From Sphingorhabdus lacus (GTDB taxonomy: Bacteria; Pseudomonadota; Alphaproteobacteria; Sphingomonadales; Sphingomonadaceae), in the NCBI RefSeq assembly GCF_009768975.1, contig NZ_CP035733.1, positions 2,896,001 through 2,960,000 of the forward strand: a stretch of 64,000 nt of DNA. The letters run 5' to 3'. The translations under genes were made by a program, and so were the position numbers. This document shows, piece by piece, positions 17,435 to 27,147 of the stretch. How positions within the stretch are numbered: position 1 is the first letter of the stretch; the number at the start of each line of letters is the position of its first letter. The notes under the pieces are model-generated. The model was not told the DNA's origin. It worked only from the letters and a program-made list of their open reading frames with translations, and ran no database searches.

Positions 17435-18336
17435 TGGCCGGGCTGCATCCCCGTCCGGCGATACCATTTACGGTTGCCTGCGCAGGCATTGCGACCTTTT
17501 CGCTGATGGATGCGGCGATGAAAGACCTCGCGCTTGCGCTGGGCGCGTTCAACGCGGTGATGTGGCGCAACTGTCTGGGCGCGCTGTTCATGGGGGTGCT
17601 GTTTGTCGGTACGCGACAACGCTGGCCGGAGGCTGCCGTGCTTAAGCTCCATCTTTGGCGTAGTGTTATCGTATCGGTCATGGCGGTCAGCTTCTTCTGG
17701 TCGATCACCCAATTGCCTTTGGCCGAAGCCATCGGACTCAGCTTTATCGCGCCGGTAATTGCGCTCTATTTGGCGGCGGTGTTATTGGGTGAGAAAGTCG
17801 GCCGCGAAGCGATCTGGGCATCGGTTGCGGGCATTGCAGGGGTCGCCGTTATATTGGCCGGGAGGTTCAGCGGTCATTATACGCTAGGCCAAATGTGGGG
17901 CGTCGCAGCGGTGCTCTTCTCTGCGGTGGTCTTTGCCTATAATCTGATCCTGGCGCGTCAACAGGCGCAAGTCGCTGGACCTATCGAAATCGCCTTTTTC
18001 CAGAACCTGTTTGTGGCCGCGACGCTCAGCCTTGCGGCGCCTTGGTTCCTGATGCCTATGCCGATTGATAAAGCACCGATGTTGGCGGGTGCAGCAGTTC
18101 TCGCAACGATATCGCTGCTGCTTCTTAGCTGGGCCTATGCGCGGGCGGAGGCGCAGATATTGATCCCGGTCGAATATACCGGCTTTGTTTGGGCCGCGCT
18201 TTTTGGCTGGTTGTTCTTCGCGGAAAAACTCACTTGGCCCGTGCTCTTCGGTACGCTGTGCATTATATGTGGCAGCTTAATCGCCGCACGGGCAAAACCG
18301 ACCCCTGTTAATCAAGTCGAAATCGCTACGGTTTAA
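17434..18336 (+). CDS. EamA/DMT-superfamily transporter
   Basis: 300 residues with about ten hydrophobic helices in two EamA repeats; the first contains FNAVMWRNCLGALFMG and FWSITQLPLAEAIGLSFIAP, the second ARAEAQILIPVEYTGFVWAALFGW. Family members export metabolites or amino acids or import small organics. The start ATG shares a base with the previous stop (TGATG). Substrate cannot be told. Confidence 0.9.
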   Translation: MAGLHPRPAIPFTVACAGIATFSLMDAAMKDLALALGAFNAVMWRNCLGALFMGVLFVGTRQRWPEAAVLKLHLWRSVIVSVMAVSFFWSITQLPLAEAIGLSFIAPVIALYLAAVLLGEKVGREAIWASVAGIAGVAVILAGRFSGHYTLGQMWGVAAVLFSAVVFAYNLILARQQAQVAGPIEIAFFQNLFVAATLSLAAPWFLMPMPIDKAPMLAGAAVLATISLLLLSWAYARAEAQILIPVEYTGFVWAALFGWLFFAEKLTWPVLFGTLCIICGSLIAARAKPTPVNQVEIATV

Positions 18337-18346
18337 GGGAAGCGGG

Positions 18347-19285
18347 ATGACCGTCGCAGAATATTGGTCGGCATTGGGCCGCAGATTCGGCGCGTGGCAG
18401 CATGGCCGCGCGGTGCGGTCGATATTGGACACGCCGCCGATCCAGCCCCGCGATGATGGTGTCATCCTGTTTTCGATGATCGGAACGGCGGTTATGTTGC
18501 CCTATCTGGTCGCAGCCAAATCACTCAATGCCCATCTGCAGCGGGGAAAGATCATGCTGCTGGATGACGGTACATTGACTGCGGTGGATAAGGCGCATCT
18601 GGCGCACCATTGCGGCAACCCACAAATATTGACCTTTGCCGATATCGCCACTGCCCCTTGCCCCAAAGGCAATTGCTGGGAACGGCTGCTTGCCATATTG
18701 GATTTGCGGCTTGACCACTATGTGATCCAGCTGGACTCCGATACCGTTACGCTTGGCCCTGTTCCTGAAATTGCTGCGGCCATTGATGCGAACCGCAGTT
18801 TCACTTTAGGAGGCGGAGTCGAGGATGCGCAGCATGGGTTCATGACCATCCCGCAGATGATCGACACCATCTATCCTGATGGCCCCATCTATCCACATAT
18901 CCAATCTGTTATCGAAGCATCCTTGCGTGATGTGCCGGGTGCCGCCGGGCTTAAATATATTCGCGGGTGCGCAGGCTTTGCCGGTTTTGCGCGATCGACC
19001 AGCGGTCGCGCCATGGCCGAGCGCTTTGCGCAGGACGCCGGCCGGGCTGTGGGTCCCCGCTTCAGCGAATGGGGCAGCGAACAAGCCGCGTCCAACTTTG
19101 TGATCGCCAATGATCCCGATCCGATCCAGCTGCCGTACGACCGCTATACCAACCATTGGGAAGAGGACCTACCGCCGCACCCGGCTTTCATCCATTATAT
19201 CGGCACCTATCGCTATGACGGCGGAAGCTACGTCGCCTCGACCCGCCGCGCTATTGCACAACTTCAGGCGGCAAGAGCCGAATAG
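18347..19285 (+). CDS. Glycosyltransferase-like (GT-A fold) protein
   Basis: 312 residues, soluble, preceded by AAGGGAAGCGGG. ILFSMIGTAVMLPYL begins a Rossmann-like half; IMLLDDGTLT and VIQLDSDTV (D130-S-D132) resemble the nucleotide-sugar and DxD metal motifs of GT-A enzymes. The remainder includes a cysteine-bearing IRGCAGFAGFARS and an acidic-aromatic NHWEEDLPPHPAFIHYIG near the end, where an ExxH-like region could complete the active site. I do not recognise a specific family. Its 3' end overlaps the convergent serine hydrolase gene by 22 bases. Confidence 0.65.
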   Translation: MTVAEYWSALGRRFGAWQHGRAVRSILDTPPIQPRDDGVILFSMIGTAVMLPYLVAAKSLNAHLQRGKIMLLDDGTLTAVDKAHLAHHCGNPQILTFADIATAPCPKGNCWERLLAILDLRLDHYVIQLDSDTVTLGPVPEIAAAIDANRSFTLGGGVEDAQHGFMTIPQMIDTIYPDGPIYPHIQSVIEASLRDVPGAAGLKYIRGCAGFAGFARSTSGRAMAERFAQDAGRAVGPRFSEWGSEQAASNFVIANDPDPIQLPYDRYTNHWEEDLPPHPAFIHYIGTYRYDGGSYVASTRRAIAQLQAARAE

Positions 19286-20454
19286 ATCATCGTCTTGATT
19301 TCGCGCCGTACCGGATACGTAGTGGAGGGCATCAACTGCGTCATGAAGATCATGATGATATCCTCAACCGGGTCCACGAAGAAAGCGGTCGAATACATTC
19401 CGCCCCAATAAAAATCACCGTTGGAGCAAGGGACGAGCGTAGCAGCGCTATCGATCGTTGTGGCAAAACCAAGACCGAAACCAATGCCCGCCATATCCGC
19501 TTCGCTGAAAAGCGATTTTGACATTTGTGTCAAATCCCTACCGCCGGGAAGATGGTTCGCTGTCATCAATTCCAACGTTTTGGGGCTGATAATCTGAACG
19601 CCATCCAATGCGCCGCCATTCAGGAGCATGCGGCAAAAGCGATGGTAATCCGCGACCGTCGAAGCCAGGCCACCGCCGCCGGAGTTAAATGACCAGCCTT
19701 TGGCCCATAGGCTTTCGGGGCCTGCCTTGTCCGACAGCTTCAATTTCGCTTCTGCATCGAAAACATAGGCCTCTGGGAGGCGCCCGGCCTTATCAGCGGG
19801 TACCATGAAGGCAGTGTCGTCCATTCCGAGTGGCGCAAAGATATGTTGCCGGAAATAGTCAGGAAGGCTCAGGCCGCTAATTCGTTCGATCAGCACTCCG
19901 ACAATGTCGGTCGCAACCGAATAGTTCCACTCGGTTCCCGGGTCGAATTCCAACGGTATGTCCGCCAATATGTCGATAAAGCTCTGCGACGTGTTACGGT
20001 TCCAGCTTTCGACATCCGTCTTGCGATGCGCTGCGTCGATATTGCTGCGTTCCTGAAAGCTATAGGTGAACCCGGCCGTGTGACGCAGGAGGTCAACGAT
20101 GCGCATGGGCGATGCAGGCGGGCGCGACACGAACGGTACATTGCCACCGCCGGCTACAAAGACGCCGAGCTTGGCAAATTCCGGTATATATTTGGCCACC
20201 GGATCCGTCAGTGCGACCTTGCCCTGCTCGACCAGTTGCATGAACGCGACCGACGTTATGGGCTTGGTCATCGAGGCAATGCGGAAGATGGCGTCTTCCC
20301 CGACGCCTGAATTCCAACTGAGCGCAATATCATCGCCGCGACCAATCAGTAACGACGCAAAAGGAAGCTTCCCGTTGTCGAGATAATTTGCTTGCACAAA
20401 TTCCGGTATCCGGGCCAACCGGTCCGGTAGGAATCCTAGTTCATCCGCGCTCAT
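19264..20454 (-). CDS. Serine hydrolase, class C beta-lactamase/EstB-like
   Basis: 396 residues. Catalytic S61-M-T-K64 in [15 protein letters not shown] and Y178-S-V in [12 protein letters not shown] are the SxxK and YxN-type elements of the family VIII esterase/beta-lactamase fold; no signal peptide is seen, so it is probably a cytoplasmic esterase rather than a lactamase. Last gene of the minus-strand catabolic operon; ATG overlaps the preceding SDR stop by four bases. A role cleaving an ester or lactone of the operon substrate is inferred from context. Confidence 0.88.
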   Translation of the reverse strand: MSADELGFLPDRLARIPEFVQANYLDNGKLPFASLLIGRGDDIALSWNSGVGEDAIFRIASMTKPITSVAFMQLVEQGKVALTDPVAKYIPEFAKLGVFVAGGGNVPFVSRPPASPMRIVDLLRHTAGFTYSFQERSNIDAAHRKTDVESWNRNTSQSFIDILADIPLEFDPGTEWNYSVATDIVGVLIERISGLSLPDYFRQHIFAPLGMDDTAFMVPADKAGRLPEAYVFDAEAKLKLSDKAGPESLWAKGWSFNSGGGGLASTVADYHRFCRMLLNGGALDGVQIISPKTLELMTANHLPGGRDLTQMSKSLFSEADMAGIGFGLGFATTIDSAATLVPCSNGDFYWGGMYSTAFFVDPVEDIIMIFMTQLMPSTTYPVRREIKTMIYSALAA

Positions 20455-21248
20455 ACTGCTGTTTGTCCTGTCAATTGCCGGGTTACCGGATGGGAGCTGG
20501 AAAGGCCGCCGTCAACCGCAATAGCTTGCCCATTGACATAGCTGGCCTGATCGCTGGCAAGGAACAGCGCCACATTGGCTAGCTCTTCCGGCTGCGCACC
20601 GCGGCGTAGCGGGTTCAGCCGGCCGATTTTGTCGGTGACGCCTTTTTCTTTGGCATAATCAAATGTTGGCTTGGTCATACCGGTTTCGGTCAGGCCAGGG
20701 CAGATTGCGTTGCAACGAACATTGGTGCCCGACAATTGCTGAGCCGACACCATGGCCAAATTGATGACGCCAGCCTTGGATGCCGAATAGGGTGGTCCAC
20801 CTGCGCCGGAACGGATACCGGCAACGCTGGCAGTCAAGATGATGGACCCGCCATGTCCTGCATCAACCATTGCCTTGCCCGCATGCTTTACCATCAGCCA
20901 CGGACCAATGAGGTTCACCCGCAAAACGCTGGTGAAATTCTCGACCGTGTTATCGAAGATACCCTCCATACCGCCGGAGATTCCGGCATTGGCAAAGGCG
21001 ATATCGAGATGTCCGTGCAGTTCGATTGCTTTGGCGACAAGGGCGGATACATCGGCTTCATCGCCTGCGTCCATTTGCACAGCGGTCGCTGCAGCGCCGA
21101 TCATTTCAGCAGTCTCATGCACCGATGCAGCCATATCGCCCAAAACGACTTTGGCGCCTTCGGCTGCGAAGCGTAGCGCCGATGCGCGGCCAATACCTGA
21201 TCCTGCGCCAGTTATTATGGCAACCTTGCCGTCCAAAGCACCCATCAA
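20451..21248 (-). CDS. Short-chain dehydrogenase/reductase (SDR)
   Basis: 265 residues, classical SDR. NAD(P) motif GAGSGIGRA near the N-terminus, NAGI, and the catalytic Y-x3-K in [15 protein letters not shown]; ends with [12 protein letters not shown]. An aspartate after the second strand (VLGDMAA) suggests NAD preference. Coupled by 4-base overlaps to the SDR upstream and the serine hydrolase downstream. Likely oxidises a hydroxyl intermediate of the operon substrate. Confidence 0.92.
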   Translation of the reverse strand: MMGALDGKVAIITGAGSGIGRASALRFAAEGAKVVLGDMAASVHETAEMIGAAATAVQMDAGDEADVSALVAKAIELHGHLDIAFANAGISGGMEGIFDNTVENFTSVLRVNLIGPWLMVKHAGKAMVDAGHGGSIILTASVAGIRSGAGGPPYSASKAGVINLAMVSAQQLSGTNVRCNAICPGLTETGMTKPTFDYAKEKGVTDKIGRLNPLRRGAQPEELANVALFLASDQASYVNGQAIAVDGGLSSSHPVTRQLTGQTAV

Positions 21249-22027
21249 CCTACTCCTCCACCACTGCTGGTGACGCCACCGTCGATCACCATTGTCTGAC
21301 CCGTCATAAAGGCCCCTGCTGGCGATGCCAGAAAAACTGCAGCGCCTGCGATCTCGTGGGGCTCGCCAATTCGCTTGAGCGATGCGGTTGCCGTGGACCG
21401 TTTCAGCGTTGCCGGATCATCCCACAACGCCTTCGCAAAATCGGTTTTTATCAATCCCGGAGCAATGCAGTTCACGCGAACGCCCTTGGGGCCATATTCG
21501 TCTGCCAGATTACGGGCGAGCTGCATATCGGCCGCCTTGGAAATGCAATAGGCGCCGATCACAGAGGAACCTTTCAGGCCGCCGATGGACGAAATGATGG
21601 TTATCGAACCTTCGCCGCGCTCCACCATTTCCGGAGCGACCATCGAAATCAGCCAGTTGTTGGCGACGATATTGTTGGTCAGAATCTTATGAAATGCGTC
21701 ATCCGAAATGTCGGCCATCGGTCCATAGTAAGGATTGGATGCCGCATTGCAGACAAGCGCTGTGATTCTGCCAAAGGACTTGCGCGTTTCATCGACCAGA
21801 TTTTGGAGGCTTTCCTTCGACGAAATATTGGCGGCGATAGCAATTGCGGTACCTTCACCATATTTGCCGTTGATGTCGGCTGCAACTTCCTGACAGACAT
21901 CGAGCTTACGGCTGGAAATAACGACCTTGGCACCTTGTTCGGCCATTTCCCACGCAATCGCTTTCCCGATACCTCGCGATGAACCGGTGATTACGGCCAC
22001 TTGGCCGGTCATGTCGAATAGCGACAT
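21245..22027 (-). CDS. Short-chain dehydrogenase/reductase (SDR)
   Basis: 260 residues from ATG 22027, chosen for the strong AGGGAGA ribosome site; longer in-frame starts exist upstream. [11 protein letters not shown] cofactor motif, VCNAASNP in place of the usual NNAG, and catalytic Y-x3-K in [13 protein letters not shown]; ends [13 protein letters not shown] after the second strand favours NADP(H). Overlaps the next SDR gene by four bases and follows the phosphotransferase gene by 26 bases. Confidence 0.92.
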   Translation of the reverse strand: MSLFDMTGQVAVITGSSRGIGKAIAWEMAEQGAKVVISSRKLDVCQEVAADINGKYGEGTAIAIAANISSKESLQNLVDETRKSFGRITALVCNAASNPYYGPMADISDDAFHKILTNNIVANNWLISMVAPEMVERGEGSITIISSIGGLKGSSVIGAYCISKAADMQLARNLADEYGPKGVRVNCIAPGLIKTDFAKALWDDPATLKRSTATASLKRIGEPHEIAGAAVFLASPAGAFMTGQTMVIDGGVTSSGGGVG

Positions 22028-22053
22028 TTGTCTCTCCCTTTTTAACGAAGGGC

Positions 22054-23133
22054 TTAGGCCCCTGCTTTTTCCGCAAATTTCCAAGCGGACTCGGCCAACG
22101 GGAAAACCCGTTCGGCCATCGCCTGTGCATGCGCTGAACTGGCGGTGCCGTCTATCACCCGTTTCTTGATACCCTGAATAATTCCGGCAAGACGGAAGAA
22201 ATTATAGGCGAAATACCAGTTCATATCGGGCACGCCGTCGCGGCCGGTGGCGGCACAATAGCGTTCGACCATAGCGTCAAGTTCCGGAATGCCGAGCGAG
22301 GCTCGATCCAGATCCATAACTCCCGAGCGGCCTTCATTTTGCGTTACCCATGCCATGGCGACATAGGTGAAGTCGGCAAGGGGGTCACCCAAAGTCGACA
22401 GTTCCCAATCCAGCACAGCCCGGACGACAGGTTTCTTTGCATCGAAAATCATATTGTCGATACGATAGTCACCATGGACGACGCTGGTTCGCGTCTGTTC
22501 AGGCAGGGTTTTGGGCAGCCATTCGATCAGTCGCTCCATTTCCGGCATCACTTCGGTTTCGGCGAGGCGATATTGTTTGGTCCAGCGTTCGACCTGCCGC
22601 CCAAAATAATTGCCGGGCTTGCCGAAATCGGACAAGCCCGCGGCCTCAACGTCTACATTATGTAACGCTGCCAAGGTATCGATCATGGCCTCGTAAGTTG
22701 CCGTGCGCTCGGTGGCGTTCGAACCGGGCATGGCGCCATCCCAGATCGTGCGACCTTCAACCATGCCCATGACGTAGAACCAGCTACCAAGAACGGCATC
22801 GTCAGTGCACAGGCCGTAGGGTTTCGCGACAGGAAATCCCGTCGGATAAAGCCCAGCGATAACCTTATACTCACGATCCACCGCATGGGCACTGGGGAGC
22901 AACGGGCCATAGGGTTTGCGACGCAACACATAGGACCCGCTTTTTGCATTCAAGCGATAGGTCGGGTTGGATTGGCCACCTGCAAATTTGAGGACCTCGA
23001 CCGGTCCTTCAAATCCTTCGACATGGGCGCTCATCCAATCGGCGAGTTTGCTTGCGTCCAATATGTCAGCGCCTGTCGGTGCAACCGTGCCGCTAAAAGC
23101 CTTTTGGGCATCAATAGGTGTTTGTGTCGTCAT
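22054..23133 (-). CDS. Aminoglycoside-phosphotransferase-like (ACAD10-type) kinase
   Basis: 359 residues. APH-family catalytic loop VVHGDYRIDNMIFD and the metal-binding LDWELSTLGDPLADF are clear, with ATP-site KFAGGQSNPTYRL and LRRKPYG upstream. This subgroup typically sits next to acyl-CoA dehydrogenases; ACAD10/11-type kinases phosphorylate 4-hydroxyacyl-CoAs before dehydratation. By analogy it may prime a hydroxyacyl-CoA made by the operon. Its ATG overlaps the stop of the alcohol dehydrogenase gene by four bases. Confidence 0.9.
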   Translation of the reverse strand: MTTQTPIDAQKAFSGTVAPTGADILDASKLADWMSAHVEGFEGPVEVLKFAGGQSNPTYRLNAKSGSYVLRRKPYGPLLPSAHAVDREYKVIAGLYPTGFPVAKPYGLCTDDAVLGSWFYVMGMVEGRTIWDGAMPGSNATERTATYEAMIDTLAALHNVDVEAAGLSDFGKPGNYFGRQVERWTKQYRLAETEVMPEMERLIEWLPKTLPEQTRTSVVHGDYRIDNMIFDAKKPVVRAVLDWELSTLGDPLADFTYVAMAWVTQNEGRSGVMDLDRASLGIPELDAMVERYCAATGRDGVPDMNWYFAYNFFRLAGIIQGIKKRVIDGTASSAHAQAMAERVFPLAESAWKFAEKAGA

Positions 23134-24218
23134 TGGTCGAATATGATGACCGAACGCGCCGCGTCTCCACGTTTCATTTGGTCAAATCCCTCATTTATAC
23201 GTTCCAGCGGAATGGTTTCGGAAATGATGCTGTCGAGATCCAGCAATCCGCGCATATAGAAATCAACGAGGCGCGGAATATCGACCGGGAAGCGGTTGCC
23301 ACCCATGATCGCCCCTTGCAATTTCTTACCCGACAACAGGTCCATGGCCGAAAGGCCAACCTGATGCGACAGCGGCATCATACCCAAAATGGTCGCAGTA
23401 CCTCCGCGTTTCAGTGATTTGACGGCCAGTTCGCCCGATGCAGGACGGCCGACGGCTTCAATCGCATGGTCAACGCCTCCCTTGCTCAATTCCTGAATTT
23501 GCGCAGCTGCATCATCCGCCATTGCATCAATGGTGTCCGTCGCACCCAGCTTCATAGCCAGCGCCCGCTTTTCCGGAATGGGGTCGGCGGCAATGATCCG
23601 TCCCGCACCGGCAATCTTGGCGGCATTGATGGTCGCAAGACCAACTCCGCCGCAGCCGATGACAGCGACGGTTTCACCGGGCGTCACCTTGCAGGCGTTG
23701 AAAATTGTTCCGGCGCCCGTGGTCACGGCGCAGCCGATGACCGAAGCACGATCCAGCGGCATTTCGGGATTAATGGCAACGCAGGCATGTTCATGAACCA
23801 ACATCATCTCGGCATAGGCCGACAGGTTGAGCATCTGGTTCACAGTGCTGCCATCGGGTCGTGTCAGCCTTGGCGCTTCGCCGGGCTTGCGACGAGTTTC
23901 GCCGCCAAGGCACAGAGACATCCGTCCGGTGACGCAATATTCGCAATGGCCACAAAAGGCAGAGAGGCAGGTGACGACAGCATCGCCGACTTTTACGGTC
24001 CGCACTTCGCTACCGACCGCCTCGACAATACCTGCCGCCTCATGCCCGGGAATGGCCGGCAGGGGATGCGGGTAGGTGCCTTCGATAAAGTGCAGGTCGC
24101 TGTGGCACAGCCCACAGGCCGCGGTGCGGATAAGCACCTCATGCGGCCCGGGGTTGGCAATGTTCACTTGCTCGATTTGAAGCGGTTTGCCCGCTTCGAT
24201 CAGGACGGCTGCTTTCAC
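23130..24218 (-). CDS. Zinc-dependent alcohol dehydrogenase (MDR superfamily)
   Basis: 362 residues. Catalytic zinc motif [15 protein letters not shown] and GHEAAGIV, structural zinc cysteines in [20 protein letters not shown], and cofactor motif [20 protein letters not shown]. Oxidises an alcohol to an aldehyde or ketone. Fully embedded in the catabolic operon, with 4-base overlaps to the acyl-CoA dehydrogenase upstream and the phosphotransferase downstream. Confidence 0.93.
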   Translation of the reverse strand: MKAAVLIEAGKPLQIEQVNIANPGPHEVLIRTAACGLCHSDLHFIEGTYPHPLPAIPGHEAAGIVEAVGSEVRTVKVGDAVVTCLSAFCGHCEYCVTGRMSLCLGGETRRKPGEAPRLTRPDGSTVNQMLNLSAYAEMMLVHEHACVAINPEMPLDRASVIGCAVTTGAGTIFNACKVTPGETVAVIGCGGVGLATINAAKIAGAGRIIAADPIPEKRALAMKLGATDTIDAMADDAAAQIQELSKGGVDHAIEAVGRPASGELAVKSLKRGGTATILGMMPLSHQVGLSAMDLLSGKKLQGAIMGGNRFPVDIPRLVDFYMRGLLDLDSIISETIPLERINEGFDQMKRGDAARSVIIFDQ

Positions 24219-25498
24219 CGGGCTACCCCGATGTCACCGCTCGACATGCCGTCTTTGCCATGCCCGCCATGCTTGCCCAGTTCCATCCTGGCAATTGCGC
24301 GCGCATGGACTTCGTCCGGACCATCGGCAAGACGCAAGGTACGCTGTCCAGCGTAGGCATAAGCAAGGCCGTAGTCGTTGGATACGCCGCCGCCGCCATG
24401 CGCCTGAATGGCATCGTCTATGATCTTCAGCGCCATGGTGGGTGCCTGCACCTTGATCATAGCGATCTCGGCAGCCGCTGCCTTGTTGCCGACCTTGTCC
24501 ATCATGTCTGCCGCCTTCAGGCAGAGCAGACGAGTCATTTCAATGTCGATACGGGCACGGGCGATGCGTTCTTCCCAGAGACTATGCTCGGCAATGGTCT
24601 TGCCGAATGCGACGCGGCTTTGCAGGCGCTTGCACATTTTTTCGAGCGCTTCTTCAGCGGTTCCGATAGTGCGCATGCAATGGTGGATACGGCCAGGTCC
24701 GAGGCGACCCTGCGCGATCTCGAAACCACGGCCTTCGCCAAGCAGCATATTGGAAGCAGGAATACGGACATCCTTAAGTTCGATTTCCATATGCCCATGC
24801 GGTGCGTCGTCATATCCGAAAACTGGCAGATGTCGGAGGATCTTCACGCCCGGGGCATCCAGTTCCATCAATACCATCGACTGTTGTGCGTGCCGTTTGG
24901 CCTCGAAATCGGTCTTGCCCATCACAATAGCAATTTTGCAGCGCGGATCGCCAGCGCCCGAGGACCACCATTTCACGCCGTTCAATACATATTCGTCACC
25001 TTCGCGGCGGATCGAAGTTTCGATATTGGTGGCATCCGACGAAGCAACGGCCGGCTCGGTCATCAAAAAGGCCGAGCGGATTTCGCCGTTCATCAACGGG
25101 ATCATCCATTTCTGCTTTTGCTCGGCAGTGCCGTAGCGCAGGAATACTTCCATATTGCCTGTGTCAGGTGCGGAGCAGTTGTAAACTTCTGACGCCATGC
25201 CAATTCGGCCCATTTCTTCGGCGCACAAGGCATATTCCATATTTGTCAGACCGGGGCCTTCGAATGCCACGCTGTCGTCTACGTGCACACGGCCCGACGT
25301 TGGCGGCATGAAAAGGTTCCAAAGGCCTGCAGCCTTTGCGCGAGCCTTTTCCTCTTCAACAACCTGCAGGACTTTCCAGCGGCTACCGGTTGCTTGTTCG
25401 GCATAATAATCGGCGACGCGTGGGCGGATGAAGCGCTCGTTATGATCGCGAATGCGATCCCGCCAGTAGGTTTGCTTTTCGGTGAGATCGAAATCCAT
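24215..25498 (-). CDS. Acyl-CoA dehydrogenase, ACAD10/11-like
   Basis: 427-residue FAD flavoenzyme introducing a double bond into an acyl-CoA. Blocks include [38 protein letters not shown] (substrate/FAD loop), [19 protein letters not shown], and near the end [34 protein letters not shown]. The DGPDEVH ending and pairing with a phosphotransferase are typical of ACAD10/11-like proteins acting on 4-hydroxy- or branched acyl-CoAs. Second gene of the operon, 35 bases after the MFS gene. Confidence 0.93.
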   Translation of the reverse strand: MDFDLTEKQTYWRDRIRDHNERFIRPRVADYYAEQATGSRWKVLQVVEEEKARAKAAGLWNLFMPPTSGRVHVDDSVAFEGPGLTNMEYALCAEEMGRIGMASEVYNCSAPDTGNMEVFLRYGTAEQKQKWMIPLMNGEIRSAFLMTEPAVASSDATNIETSIRREGDEYVLNGVKWWSSGAGDPRCKIAIVMGKTDFEAKRHAQQSMVLMELDAPGVKILRHLPVFGYDDAPHGHMEIELKDVRIPASNMLLGEGRGFEIAQGRLGPGRIHHCMRTIGTAEEALEKMCKRLQSRVAFGKTIAEHSLWEERIARARIDIEMTRLLCLKAADMMDKVGNKAAAAEIAMIKVQAPTMALKIIDDAIQAHGGGGVSNDYGLAYAYAGQRTLRLADGPDEVHARAIARMELGKHGGHGKDGMSSGDIGVAR

Positions 25499-25533
25499 GA
25501 CTCAACATCCTCTTCTAAAATTTAATTGGACGG

Positions 25534-26949
25534 TTAACTGGCAGACTCTGCCTTACTGTTCAAGACACGCAAGCGTTCATTGTGACTTTCGCGCGAAATT
25601 GGGAAGTGCCGCAAGATGGATATGCCGATAATCCCGAGCGTCGCCAGCGCGACCATATAGTAAAGCGCAAGCCCGTCGAGGACGGCGGCATTGACTTTGC
25701 CGGGTACTGCTTCTTGCGGGAAATTAGCGAAAGTCAGAATCATACCTGCAAAGAATGTCCCGATGCCTACGGCGCATTTTTGCATGAAGAAATAGCCAGC
25801 GAAAAACAGGCCCTCGGAACGACGGCCGGTCTCCTGCTGCGAGGCTTCGACCACATCGGCCATCATCGACGATGTCAGCATCATCATTCCAACGGCTGCG
25901 CCATTCGACACGATGAGGAAGGAGAACATATACAGAATCGAAGGGTTGTCCGGCGCGCCTGGGACCAGATCGAGCAACCAACCTAAGTACATAGCCGAAT
26001 TGAAGGTAAGGGAAATGATCGCAAGCAGGATCGCAGCGTTTTTTTTGCCCAAACGGCCCGACAAAGGCGGTACGACGACGAAGGCGACGATGACTGTCCC
26101 GAAAAGCATTAATGCATAGTAGAGCATCTGCATTTGTTCGAGCTGCCAAAGAAAGGCGAGTTGGTAATTGGACAAAGCAAAGGTGATGCCCTGATTAATC
26201 AGGCCAAATAACGCAGCTGACGTAAGCCAGAGAAATGCGCGATTGGACAACGTCGCTTTTACTTCGGTCAGCGCGTGTCGCAGCCCGGCACCGCGCGGCG
26301 CCGGGGGTGATTGCGTTGCCACCCATTTATGCTGTCCCAGCGCCGAAATCAGCACTGCGCCCGTCATCATCAACGCACCGCACAGCGAATAGGCGTCATA
26401 ACCGACAGGATCGCTGACACCCTTGGGTCCGGTGAAGAAAATGCCATAGGCAAAGATGAGAATAAGTAATCCGCCAGCCCAGCCGAAAAGGAAGCGATAC
26501 CGCATCAAACGGGTTCGCTCGTCATAGTCGGCGGTGATTTCCGGGACGAGCGCAATGGACGGAACCTCGCACATCGACACAAGTGTGCGTGCCAGAACGG
26601 CTGTGCAGAAAAGCCAGATGATTGTGCCCGTCTGATCCATTTCAGGCGGATGCCATAGGAGCATCCAAATGACTCCGAGGGGGATAGCGGACGCATACAG
26701 CCACGGTAACCTGCGACCCCATTTGCTTTGCGTCCTGTCGCTGAGTTCTCCGATTATCGGATCGGCAAAGGCATCGAAAATCAATGCCGCCATGATGACC
26801 GTACCTACGATGCCTGCATCGATACCGAGCACCTGATTATAGAATATCAGCAAGAAGACAGAAAAACCGTTGTCTTTAATCCCATAAGCGACCGAGCCGA
26901 GGCCGTGAATCACTTTTAACGATCGTGGAAGCCGAGCAGTAGCGGTCAT
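25534..26949 (-). CDS. MFS transporter, GPH (glycoside-pentoside-hexuronide:cation) type
   Basis: 471 residues with about twelve transmembrane helices. GPH/MelB hallmarks: YGIKDNGFSVFLLIFYNQVLG at the N-terminus, FDAFADPIIGELSDRTQSKWGRRLPWLYASAIP (loop 2-3 motif), and DYDERTRLMRYRF in the central region. Probably imports the operon substrate by cation symport; the substrate need not be a sugar. First gene of the minus-strand operon; its upstream spacer is shared with the divergent acyl-CoA dehydrogenase pair. Confidence 0.88.
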   Translation of the reverse strand: MTATARLPRSLKVIHGLGSVAYGIKDNGFSVFLLIFYNQVLGIDAGIVGTVIMAALIFDAFADPIIGELSDRTQSKWGRRLPWLYASAIPLGVIWMLLWHPPEMDQTGTIIWLFCTAVLARTLVSMCEVPSIALVPEITADYDERTRLMRYRFLFGWAGGLLILIFAYGIFFTGPKGVSDPVGYDAYSLCGALMMTGAVLISALGQHKWVATQSPPAPRGAGLRHALTEVKATLSNRAFLWLTSAALFGLINQGITFALSNYQLAFLWQLEQMQMLYYALMLFGTVIVAFVVVPPLSGRLGKKNAAILLAIISLTFNSAMYLGWLLDLVPGAPDNPSILYMFSFLIVSNGAAVGMMMLTSSMMADVVEASQQETGRRSEGLFFAGYFFMQKCAVGIGTFFAGMILTFANFPQEAVPGKVNAAVLDGLALYYMVALATLGIIGISILRHFPISRESHNERLRVLNSKAESAS

Positions 26950-27055
26950 GCGACGAACAGAATCTTCGAAAATGCGGCGAATCGCATGCGGTGGGGGCTC
27001 CTCATTCCTGCACCTATGCTAGGGCCGCGGCCTTGCCTGTCAATCGGTGCGGAAA

Positions 27056-27068
27056 TGACGTTACGGCA
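27056..27068. promoter_or_regulatory. Candidate operator in the divergent catabolic promoter region
   Basis: TGACGTTACGGCA is a near-palindrome (one mismatched pair about a central base) in the 198-base spacer between the MFS gene and the divergent acyl-CoA dehydrogenase genes. The first 11 bases recur exactly at 30295-30305, just after the last gene of the plus-strand trio. Location suggests control of both arms by a regulator encoded elsewhere. Confidence 0.4.
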
Positions 27069-27147
27069 TGCTTCGCTCGCCGATAAGCGCTTGCCTTTCC
27101 GCGCGCCACAGCCCAAAATTTAGCCAAGCAATTAATAGGAGAGCGTC

